Assembly (NCBI GenBank): GCA_037178855.1
Contig: JASJZC010000005.1
Span: 4,836,001 to 4,900,000, forward strand
Direction of reading: 5' to 3'
From: Oscheius sp. JU75
Lineage: Eukaryota; Nematoda; Chromadorea; Rhabditida; Rhabditidae
Length of the DNA: 64,000 bases
Numbering within the stretch: the stretch's first letter is position 1; each line of letters starts with the position of its first letter. Positions 55,410 through 64,000 of this stretch are shown here, one piece after another. Below the pieces are notes generated by a model. The model was not told where the DNA came from and made no database searches. It saw only the letters and a program-made list of their open reading frames with translations. The position numbers and the translations under genes are program-made.

Positions 55410-56756
55410 ATGGCCCGGTACGACTACCATCCTCGATTTGGGCAGGAGAACTACTCCTTCATCCTTCCACTCGAAGACAGCTTCAATGCTTTTGAGTCTA
55501 CCACCTGGATGCAAAGAAATTGGCAACATTCCCTCACCTGGTCAGCTGGATATGTAATTGCGATTTTTGCCGGACAGAAGGTATATATTGTTGCCCTTTC
55601 TGACCGAATCGAGTTTTAGCTGATGTCATCCCGCAAGCCACTTCAGCTGGACACTCCGCTCTTTTTATGGAATGCCACTCTTGCCATTTTTTCGATTCTC
55701 GGTTTTGTGCGAATGACTCCGGAATGGATTTGGAGTTGGAAAGAGTGAGTCTTCTTTCAATAATCTGGTCTTCCTTTGCTTTGAAACGTCATATCAAGTG
55801 ACAGCACGGCTTCTGATATGCCATATAGTCTAGATAAGGGTGGTGGGCTGTTTCTATTGTTAAAGGGGATCTTGATAAAACAAATAGGGTAAAAGTTCAA
55901 ACCAAGATTTCAGTAATTCTTTCACATATTCCGTATGTGTCTCCTCGTATGCTCAAGGAATAACCGGATTCTGGACCGAACAGTTTGCAATGAGCAAGGT
56001 TTGTTTTCAATTAAATACTTCTAAAATAGCTTGGATTAGGTAGCTGAATTGGTCGACACGGGTTTCATCGTTGCACGCAAACGACCTCTGCTCTTCCTCC
56101 ACTGGTATCACCACATTACGGTGCTGATGTATACTTGGCACGCTTACAAAGATCACACTGCTTCGGGTAATCACACTATTTTTCACTAACCCTTGTGCCT
56201 CATTCTAGGAAGATGGTTCATCTGGATGAACTATGGCGTTCATGCTCTGATGTATTCTTACTATGCTCTGAGTGCCTTGAAGCTTCGTCCTCCGAAAGCC
56301 GTTGCCATGCTCGTCACCATTCTGCAGATATCTCAGATGGTTATGGGAGTCACGATCGGAATCCACGTCTACAACATCAAGGTATTTATTTTGAGATCAA
56401 CATGTTGGCAGTAAAGATTACCGATTCATACGAAGTGATTTTTTCAGAAATCTGGAGAGTATTGTCAGCAAACGTGGGAGAACTTAGGTCTCTGTTTCAC
56501 TATTTACTTTACCTACTTCCTCCTCTTCTGCAACTTCTTCTACCATGCCTATCTGAAAAAGAATAATCGTTATGTTGCCCCTGCAAAGAGTCAAAAGGTA
56601 GGGATATTCCATGTTGATAATACTGAATTTTGATTGCAGATGGAAAGCGTCGGACACGAGAAAGAGCCCGAGGAGGATATGAACGCGAACAAGATTATTG
56701 TCGATGGCGTTACGACTCGAAATTGTGCTCGACGAAAAGTACAAAAAGCTGAATAG
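55410..56756 (+). CDS. elo: Very-long-chain fatty acid elongase, ELOVL6 type
   Basis: ER membrane condensing enzyme of fatty acid elongation. It starts [20 protein letters not shown]. The histidine box is [14 protein letters not shown] (HxxHH with Trp-Tyr as in ELOVL3/6), followed by [20 protein letters not shown] and [15 protein letters not shown], both family signatures. Six or seven hydrophobic segments. The end KVQKAE resembles the ER-retrieval end of ELOVL6. A Glu/Asp-rich insert precedes it ([16 protein letters not shown]). Short introns; the ATG lies after TTTCAGGGTAAGC. Confidence 0.9.
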
Positions 56757-56964
56757 AATCTCCACGACAAAGTTGTCACCGTAATCTCATAATCAAGAGC
56801 ACTTTGCATATTCCCGATGATGTTTCCTATATTTCACTGTCCCATCCCATGGTTTTTTTTTTGTTTTTATTGATCTTGCCCAGTTTATAGCCAGTATTAA
56901 CACCTGCAAATTAGAAAGAGTAGTTCAGTGAAAGAGAACTTGGCTTTATCAGAATAAATTATGA

Positions 56965-57528
56965 TTACACACTATCTGATGTAGTTTCTGCCTCCGAGGT
57001 CTTGAATTGAACATGAGTTTCTTGAGCTTTTGCAGCCATTTGCAGGATTTCTTCTGGAAAGCTTCTCCTTTCGCGACTAATACAGTCGACACAGAAATAG
57101 TTACCAAAATGAATGCTACACGCCTGAAAAAGAAAGTGAAAGTAAATCGATGAGCACACCTTGTGAATACAGATTGGTCGATGACACAGATGACAAGTTG
57201 ATCCTAGGACGAGGAAATCGAATAGCATCATTTTTCGACTTTTCTTCGTCGGTGGCTTAAATGGATCTCGCATGTAATAGACTTCGTGGGAATAGCTGCA
57301 CAATTTTTATGATGTTTTTAAAGGAAAGAACTCACTGTCCATTTCCAGCCGTCAGTTTACCATAAAAACAGGTCTCCTTCAGACCACAGAGAGCACATTC
57401 GAAGGCAACGAACGGGTTTTTATAGCCTGTACTGCCGTCTTCCTTTTCATTGTCTAAAAAAGGTGGTAGGCTGTGGAAAAACGAAAAGAACCTGTCGGTC
57501 GTGTAGAATCGACACGAGAACTGTCCAT
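56965..57528 (-). CDS. CDPF1: Cysteine-rich DPF motif protein CDPF1
   Basis: Small zinc-binding protein of unknown role, conserved in animals. The start at 57528 (MDSSRVDSTRPT) was found by requiring the 38-nt intron 57491-57454 to keep frame. Hallmarks: FECALCGLKETCFYGKL, YYMRDPFKP (the DPF motif), DFLVLGSTCHLCHRPICI, ACSIHFGNYFCVDCISRERR and FPEEI. The Cys pairs match the human protein in spacing. The C-terminal tail is Glu/Thr rich. It converges on the elongase gene. Confidence 0.85.
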
Positions 57529-57804
57529 TCAAAAAAGACTTATCTGAATAGGGAAATGTTGTATTGCTGCATGGTTTTTGTAAGGAACAACAAAAATGGC
57601 AAGAATGCATTTGAAGGAATCAGATTCTGTGGATATTTTCCCCTATGAACTTTTACATTCACACAGTCGAATGATTCATTGGAAAGGGGAAATCGAAAAA
57701 GAAGAACCTGCGTTAGAGAAGCGTTTCGCGCCAAATCATATTACTGTACTCACTTTATTGTACTCGCAACAACAAATTATGCTTATCACGAACCCGTTGG
57801 ATAG

Positions 57805-58067
57805 TCAGACATCAGCCGTTCTTTGAGCGCCAGTCTCCCCGTCAGTCAAGACAACTTTCCGATCCTGGTGCTGGCTTAGGGTAGAAGTAGCAATAGTGTC
57901 CTCGTGAAAATTTGAGAAACATTTGAACTCATCCCTACCTCCGACTTTTTGAGAACCATGCTGTGGAGCACACAGGCACCCAAAAATACTAGCAGAATTC
58001 CGAACAGTAGTATCACAGGTCCGTATTGATCAAACGTGAGAGAACTGAAGGAATCCCAAAACGACAT
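57805..58067 (-). CDS. Small single-pass membrane protein (74 aa)
   Basis: Two exons joined across a 38-nt intron ending TTCACGAG. Residues 1-16 (MSFWDSFSSLTFDQYG) precede one transmembrane helix (PVILLFGILLVFLGACVLHS), then a basic stop-transfer (MVLKKSE) and a ~30-residue polar tail (DTIATSTLSQHQDRKVVLTD). Topology by the positive-inside rule: tail in the cytosol. Similar in shape to SMIM-type microproteins, but no family recognised. Confidence 0.55.
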
Positions 58068-58724
58068 GCTCTGAAGGAGACGAACTCGGACTACAGAGAA
58101 CGGGGAGTTAAAGATGTGTTACACTGGCGAGACTGTCGACGGTATAGACAATCTGAAGAAAAATTGATTGATGCGAAACGTAAATGAATCACGATTACGA
58201 TGATTTGAGACGGAAAGAGCGGTCAGAGCTCGAAGAGTCTAGCCAGCGACCGGTCACTCTTCGAGAAAGCAAACAAAGAACAGTCGAAAATAGTAGGAGA
58301 AAGGAGTGATTTTGAGACAGATATACAGCTGATGAAGAAAAGGGACAGCCGGTTCAATGGCCTCGGGCAGACGGGTTAGACACGTGTTTCGAAGGCGTAC
58401 TTTACAGGCAGGAACTGAAATCGGAGACTGTTTATTGGCTCTGTCTATGAGGTCAATTGGCCCACGCTATTGATCACGATGGACTGAATCTTCATGTGAT
58501 AGAGGCTGTGATGTAGCACCCGAGAGAGCCTTTCCTTTCGAACCCTTAAAGCGTGAATGCATAATAAAAGGTGTCCTTTTTTCGGATGATTGATGGAGGT
58601 ATGTTTGTTGCTCATAGTTCCGAACAGCAAGAAAAGGAACATTTACTGTTCGATCACAAAGCGGGATGACTCGTTGTAAACAAAGTGAAAGAGTTGGTTG
58701 CCGGTCTTTTTTTTGCACCGGAGA
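58068..58724. other. Intergenic between RASSF and the small membrane protein
   Basis: 657 bp, no supported exon. It holds the RASSF 3' end and presumably the promoter of the small membrane protein. Confidence 0.4.
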
Positions 58725-61700
58725 TCACAGGCGAGTACTTTGCTGGAGACGAATTTCCTCCATGTTGACATATTCGGGCTCATCTCCAGTCACACAGAGA
58801 CTGTCCGAAGGACCATAACCGTCTAATTCTGTCGTTGATTTCAGAACAACCGGGACAACAGGAACTGATTCTGCTACTCTATGACCTCGTCGACGCAATT
58901 CTGTATCCACTGCATATCTAGTTATTCACTTGTAACTGCTTTAACTAAATTTACCTATACTGGGTGTATCTCTGTTTGGTCTGCCAGATATACTGTGACT
59001 CCTCCATCGATAAAATACGGATAAAGTTCTCCAGTTCAGGGACTTCAAAAGCGTCCCACTGTAAGTTATAATAGTACAGAATTAAGCGTTTTCGCATACC
59101 AGGATGTCTCCCGTGTCGTTTTCCTGAAGCACGAGAGCATGTCCCGCATGAATGGAACCCCAGCCAAGGACGACTTTCAAAGGACAGACATTGTCGCTGA
59201 TTCTGACCATCTTCCCTGAAATTAGCTCGTCAAAAGACTGTCAGTCAAGGATGATTTCCCCTGGGAGTGACTTTTGTTATTGAAATCTGGCACGCTATCA
59301 TTAGCAGACTCTCTGCCTCATGCTCAAAACGTCATTACGCATCTTGAAGAGCCTCGAGTCTCCCACACACATAGCGTATTTCCGAAAGCTCAGTATTCTC
59401 TTTCTGACAGCATTAGTACATCGCAATCCATTTGAATAATCATCCCGACGGAAACACTTGACTCTCAATTCGATCTTCCTCCAGCACAATGAATTCTGGC
59501 GTCCCTGCCCATTCAATCAGAGGCCGACATAAAGGTGCCCCACATTGCTTTTTTTTTGTCTGCTTTGAACTCACTCAGAAGAGTAGACGAAACTGCGTCC
59601 GTTTCTTGTCGGCATTCGTAAAGAGCGAACTTCCTCGGGTTGTCTGCTACTCGGAACTTACGAAGAAGAGTCACAATCATTTGTCTGCAAAGTTCTTCAA
59701 ATGAGTCCCCAATTGTACTTACCGAGTGGTCATGGCACTGTTGATATTGATAGTTTTGACGGTATTTCTAGGAAGAAAAAATGATGTGATTGTCCTGTGT
59801 CGAGTGGTTGCCGTGTTTTTACCTGGAGTCATTTTACTGTGAGAGACATGGCATCTCATTAATGTTTAATTGCTCTGCCTTCCTTTACCCGCCTCATACT
59901 CCCAACAACAAGCTCTTTTCTCGGAAGACTCACTGACTCGTGAACCGGTGTTTTCAGGTTGGCTGCTTCGAGCCGAACGCCGACATGGATAGGAACAATC
60001 TTGACTCGGAACTGAGCAATCTCATTAGAGAGGTTGTGTTTTATATTCAATAGAAATTAGACAGTTTAGGCTGCTGAATGGAAGACGACGGAACGCGATA
60101 GAACTACGGATGTAAATTTCTCATTAGCTCTTTATGATCTACTTTTTCAGGACAGTCTTCTCGAGAGAGATGCCTGTTTAACTGCGTTAGCCAATGCAAT
60201 TACTAACTATGTAACTGTCGAAATTACTCGAAGACTCACTGTGCCCTCGGAACCAACACCGCCATCGTTCAATGTTTCCAACAACCCTATTTGGGGCCAT
60301 GCTAAGACTGCCAAGAGGACAGGTATGGACACTACAAGCTAACGTTTTAGTAGTGATTCAGTTTCACGACCGACTGATTTGAATGCAACGAAAACAACAA
60401 CTTCTACACCAACTACTCATCGTCGTAGCGGTGAGTATCCTTTGAAAGTTACTTAATGACTGCCAAGGTTCTCTCAATAGACTAAACAAAACAAGTCAGC
60501 CATCAACCCCGCTCGAAGAAGATACTCCGTTGAAGGTGCCCTTTCACATGATTTTAAAATCAATTTTTCTAAGATGGGTCCACGATATCGGAGTGAAAAT
60601 CGCCTGGACCGATTCTCACCTTCACCCAGACCGAATGAAACCCCTCTCGAGAATAAGGCCAGTAGACTACGAAGACTCTCGACGGAAAGAAGATCTCTAA
60701 GAAAATGAACCTGTGTTTATGACGTCGAATACTGTTGCGGGATTCTCTCCTTGCACTACGCTGATAGGACGAGAGAAGTTCATATGAATATGTATGTGAC
60801 CCGAGAACGATGCTCCGTCCGGACTCTAGAAAGAGTCAATAAGAAGAGATTCAGAAGAATACCTACCAATAACATGTGCTCTGATCCGGATTCCGTGTTG
60901 TATTGTTGGACTTTCTGCACCAGTTGCAGTTCTTGATATTGAGCTGTCCACTCACACGGAGTATCTTCTTTGACGAACAACTCTTGTATTCTCAGCGTGT
61001 TTCCGTGGTTATCAGTAACAAGTTGTGCTTTGCTGTCGTCAGGAGAGGGTAATGGAGCAAATGATCGAGGAAGAGTACTGCACAGTCCGGTTTTAGTCGG
61101 TGAAAAGAGCGCATTCTGAATAAACGAAGTTCAAAGCAAATTATGCAACAGAAACTACTTCAACTGAGTTCTCTTTGTCTGATTCCGCTTTGGATGGACT
61201 GTTGAGCGGCGGTAGATTCAGATGTTTCGGAATGGTACCTAATGTACCGTCGTTCAGTTTTGGATACAAACTGGGAAACTCTCCTGGAAACAAGTACAAT
61301 TGAGTTATAAAAGTGACTACCCGAAGCAAGGGAAGATCCTGCAGAGCGACAGTCGAGAGTCACTAGATCTCGGCATCTCTGATGACAAGTATAGTTGCAT
61401 TCTAAAAAAAAACTTTCAAAAACAGTTGAACTAAACTCACTTTCACATTTCACAGCCTGTCTCAACACTCCCCAGATGAAATCTCCACATTTGTCGCACC
61501 ATGTGGGATGAAGAAGACTGATTGTACTGGAGATACAATGATCGTTTGAGCTCATAAATACTCACGAAAAGATGTGATCTTGTGCCTTCTTCTTTGAACC
61601 GAGTGTGAGCAAGTCATGGAGAGGACCAAAGTGTTGTTTTTCGATAGTATCGTTCCAATTATGCGAAGAGTCTAAGTCCGCTAGGAGACAGGTAGCCCAG

Positions 61701-61889
61701 TCCCAGTTCTCGTCTTCCACATCCGGCAGTTCCATTGACGGGTCAAGTGATATTGCGTCATAGTTAATCGTATCGTCATTATATTCAACTAGGGGTTCGA
61801 CAGGCATGGACTGCTGCAATGTATATGCTTAGCTTCAAGAGACTGCTCACCATTTTGGAGGATTCTTTGGATACTCCCAACTGGCTCAT
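58725..61889 (-). CDS. rsf-1: RASSF1/5-type Ras-association scaffold (C1-RA-SARAH)
   Basis: Ras effector/Hippo scaffold. The domain order is seen from the exons: an N-terminal acidic region (DAISLDPSMELPDVEDENWD); a C1 zinc domain (HPTWCDKCGDFIWGVLRQAV, CNYTCHQRCRDLVTLDCR); an RA domain (NTVKTINI, LLRKFRVADNPRKFALYE, LKVVLGWGSIHAGHALVL, ENDTGDI); a SARAH helix (WDAFEVPELENFIRILSMEE). Beyond SARAH a ~50-residue tail holds GDEPEYVNMEEI and ends QQSTRL. The start at 61889 (MSQLGVSKESSKM) is the first in-frame ATG after an AACATTTCAG acceptor. The exon 60958 to 59767 join spans a 1,190-bp intron carrying another gene on the opposite strand. Confidence 0.83.
59985..60708 (+). CDS. Unknown protein nested antisense in a RASSF intron
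   Basis: Five or six short exons with good splice sites: 59985-60032 (MDRNNLDSELSNLIRE), then AAEWKTTERDRTTD, then SLLERDACLTALANAITNYV, followed by a Pro/Ser/Thr/Arg-rich half (PTDLNATKTTTSTPTTHRRS, QPSTPLEEDTPLK, RRLSTERRSLRK). About 180 aa. The first part is likely helical and the rest disordered and basic, with several Ser-Pro/Thr-Pro sites. No family recognised. It lies entirely within RASSF intron 60957-59768 on the opposite strand. The ATG is 28 nt after TTTTCAG. Confidence 0.6.
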
Positions 61890-62689
61890 CCACTCCGAGA
61901 TGTTAGCAAGCTGGCTGATTTTGGCCCGAAGACCGGAGAACCAGCTGAAATGTTCTGTGCGCGTATGAAAGTGAAATGCAAAGGTCTCGTGCCGTCAAGA
62001 TTGGAACGGGTAAAACGGATAGGTGAGCGAGAGTGCATGAGCTGCTGTGTCTCTGCGTGTGTAAAGCCTGCAGAAAACATGAAACAGACGGTCTCGACTA
62101 ATTGATCTGAGAGGCACTAAAGTGAGAATGAGAGAACAGTTTCAATTCTACTCATTAATGTGGCAAGTATATCTGCAGAGACACGAGTGGAACATCTGGT
62201 GCCTAGACAAAAAAAGTGTTGAGCGGAGGAAGAAAGATTCGAACCAGATGGCGCACCAAAAATATTCCTAATTAGGCATACTGAGGCGTAAATCCTCAAA
62301 TCGGATATTCTCTCCAGCTCGACAGATGGACATCGATCGGCGAGAGATGTCGCGCAAGAATTTGTCAGTAAGGCGCTAAATGGAACTTTTTGATAAGCCG
62401 TGACCAGCTGACTGGCAAGAGTACGAGTGAACAAGTACACACGGGCAAAACAAACATTCTTGTAGGCTGGGGAAGCTGATGGGAGTAGCAGGTGATAACA
62501 AAAGAGACGACCTTTGACAGCGGGCTGAACGGGAGAGCGATGATCGATAAATGAGAAATGGCACATGACAAATGAGAGAGCGGCCTGAACAGAATGTTCT
62601 GTGAAATCCTGGGTGTGGGATCGATCGGCTGTGATAAGAAGGTGAGAAGGTGCAGTGCGTAAACAGGTGTCGCGTCTTTGTGAACTCAC

Positions 62690-62775
62690 CCATTCGTCGA
62701 AGGTCCTTGAGGGAAGCTGTACTCATAAGCCGGATTGCCATCGGCGGCCACAACTGTTGGAGATCGGGGCATCAT
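62690..62775 (-). other. Possible upstream start exon of RASSF
   Basis: ATGATG at 62775 opens a frame reading MMPRSPTVVAADGNPAYEYS then FPQGPSTN, ending in phase 1 at a strong GTGAGT donor. It reads like a protein N-terminus and lies upstream of RASSF on the same strand, but I found no in-phase join to the next known exon. It may belong to a longer isoform with a missing exon or to another gene. Confidence 0.3.
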
Positions 62776-63637
62776 GGCAGAGACAAACATCATAACAAAT
62801 GGGTAGTCATATCTGGAATCGTTTGCTCAGAGATGACAAACTTGGAAATCCAGTCAAATAGCGAAGACTTGGACAAAAGTAAACAGCGGCCCGAAAGACA
62901 CTAATGAGCCCAATAAAGGGACAGCTGCATGTTGTATTCGTTTCTGTTTCAGTAGCCACGCGAGAGAAAAATGGGAGAGTATGAAACCGAGGCTGTTTGC
63001 ACAGCTGGCAAAACAAGCAATCCTCCTTCCATGTTTCACTTCCAGTTTTGGTCAGAAAACAGGCGAGTAAATGTGGAATAGGGGGGTGATGACCGGTCGA
63101 GGTGCCGGCGGTCAACAACGGCCAGGCAATTGTGTGTATGCTGCCTAGCCTGGTGGTCATTCGGGTCAAGACTGCGTGACCAGATGAGCGCATACGGAAA
63201 AATAGAGCCGGGTGTCCCGGAAAAGGATTATTGATCAGGCACTAGGCGCAACGTTGAATAAAAAGACTAGCCTTTTTATATTGGATAATCAGTTATGCAG
63301 GGGAAAAAGAGGAAGCTTTCGAAGTGGGCGACATACGGGAGGGAGAGGCAGAAAGAGGACACCGCCGGGGAGAAGGTCGGAGATTGATCCAGACAATGGG
63401 TCAGCTGGTAATTAAAAGCAGAGCTCTGTGTTCCCAATAAGAAAACACTGACTGCTTGGAGAGTCTTATTTATTCTCGGTTATTATTAGGTGACTTGAAA
63501 TTACACGAGAATGGTTGTGAGTGCTTGCGTATATCAGATTCTATCGGAACATAAAAGTCTGAACCATTTTTTAAAATATTCGCGGCATTTGATTGGGTCC
63601 CGCAAGGAAAAACCGCAAAAATATGGGAACGAATCGG

Positions 63638-63858
63638 GCACGGCGTGTTTAAGCCCATGCAAAAGGCGTCGCCAATTCCCTATTTCGAGAGCGGGAGTTC
63701 AAAATTAGTTCTCTAGTCTCTTTTTAGATTACTGTAGGGTATACGGTATTCTATGCCAAAATCGGTTTAAACCAGGATTTCCGTAGAATACTGTACTTAA
63801 GAAAACGAGCGGCATTTCCGCCCGGTTTGAAAGTGGCGACGCGCATAACACGCCGTGC
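63638..63858. repeat. Fold-back sequence sharing GCACGGCGTGTT
   Basis: GCACGGCGTGTT at 63638-63649 recurs as its exact reverse complement at 63847-63858, around a segment with further AATACTGTA/TACAGT-type short inversions. Composition differs from flanking genes. A repeat or small mobile element is likely but its borders are unclear; it may continue past the window end. Confidence 0.4.
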
Positions 63859-64000
63859 GGGAATTCAGCTGGCCTAAATCGCATGGGTCCGTCTTTTACG
63901 AGTCTCCCATTTTTTGCCATTTTAATTTGTAAATCTTTTAAATCTCTATTATAACTCAAAAAACTGCGTTTCAGGTCGACTATGTGCCACAATATTCAAC

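Larger units (their letters stand above)
61890..64000. other. RASSF upstream region and repeat-like end of window
   Basis: No confident gene. A 190-codon minus-strand frame (62689-62117) looks like chance. It contains a possible upstream exon (62775-62690) and, from about 63580 on, fold-back repeat-like sequence. Confidence 0.4.

Noticed and set aside
62228-62245. GGTTCGAATC on the minus strand, resembling a tRNA B box
   Set aside because: Flanking bases do not pair as a T stem, and no A box or cloverleaf of the right length can be folded around it.
62117-62689. 190-codon minus-strand open frame upstream of RASSF
   Set aside because: Residue composition looks random, no family pattern, and it overlaps the donor of a better-supported exon.
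1-64000. Search for CRISPR arrays, rRNA, integrated virus or bacterial-type operons
   Set aside because: No direct repeat arrays, rRNA signatures, viral structural or polymerase motifs, or Shine-Dalgarno-led gene runs were seen; all confident genes are intron-bearing animal genes apart from a few single-exon ones.

Overview
The window reads as nuclear DNA of a nematode, most likely a chromadorean. The reasons are an flp-13-type neuropeptide precursor with many PLIRFG repeats, nematode-style troponin I genes, an F-box protein that looks like the worm FBA type, and a nuclear receptor with a divergent ligand domain. Genes are dense. Introns are extremely short (most that I traced are 31-90 nt, several 31-39 nt). 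Start codons very often sit directly after a pyrimidine-rich ...CAG, as expected where a spliced leader is added in trans. Several same-strand genes are only about 50-135 bp apart, as in worm operons. I cannot name the species.

Layout. 0-6 kb: flp-13-like neuropeptide gene, a troponin I on the minus strand, and a minus-strand run of a 106-aa protein, an F-box protein and a third unclear gene. 6-19 kb: adenosine deaminase, SF3B2, a small acidic ORF, RRP1/Nop52 head-to-head with DCAF13/Sof1, then cytosolic HSP70 head-to-head with the RNA polymerase III subunit RPC4, with a heat-shock element between them. 19.3-22.6 kb appears empty. 22.6-32.8 kb: an orphan class A GPCR, isovaleryl-CoA dehydrogenase, a Snapin-like protein, a broken STAR/KH gene, a second troponin I, a tiny secreted peptide, a nuclear hormone receptor and a secreted protein. 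32.8-36.6 kb is gene-poor and holds a strong hairpin at 33.9 kb.

36.6-47.2 kb: a calmodulin-related protein, three adjacent Lys/Glu-rich intron-poor genes (one carrying a small inverted-repeat element inside its only intron), a short secreted CxxxC peptide, a RING/B-box protein and another secreted protein. 47.3-54 kb: two likely operons diverge from a 247-bp spacer: TIM10B-like/EXOSC4/FASTK-like to the left and SAC3-domain/PWP1 to the right. 55-64 kb: an ELOVL6-like elongase, CDPF1, a small membrane protein and a RASSF1/5-type scaffold with an unrelated gene nested antisense in one intron.

Ribosome and RNA-biogenesis genes are over-represented (SF3B2, RRP1, DCAF13, RPC4, EXOSC4, PWP1), and several are arranged head-to-head or in operon-like runs, which suggests shared regulation. 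No CRISPR array, rRNA or convincing tRNA was seen. Exon limits were set by hand from splice signals, reading frame and recalled family features, without any database search.
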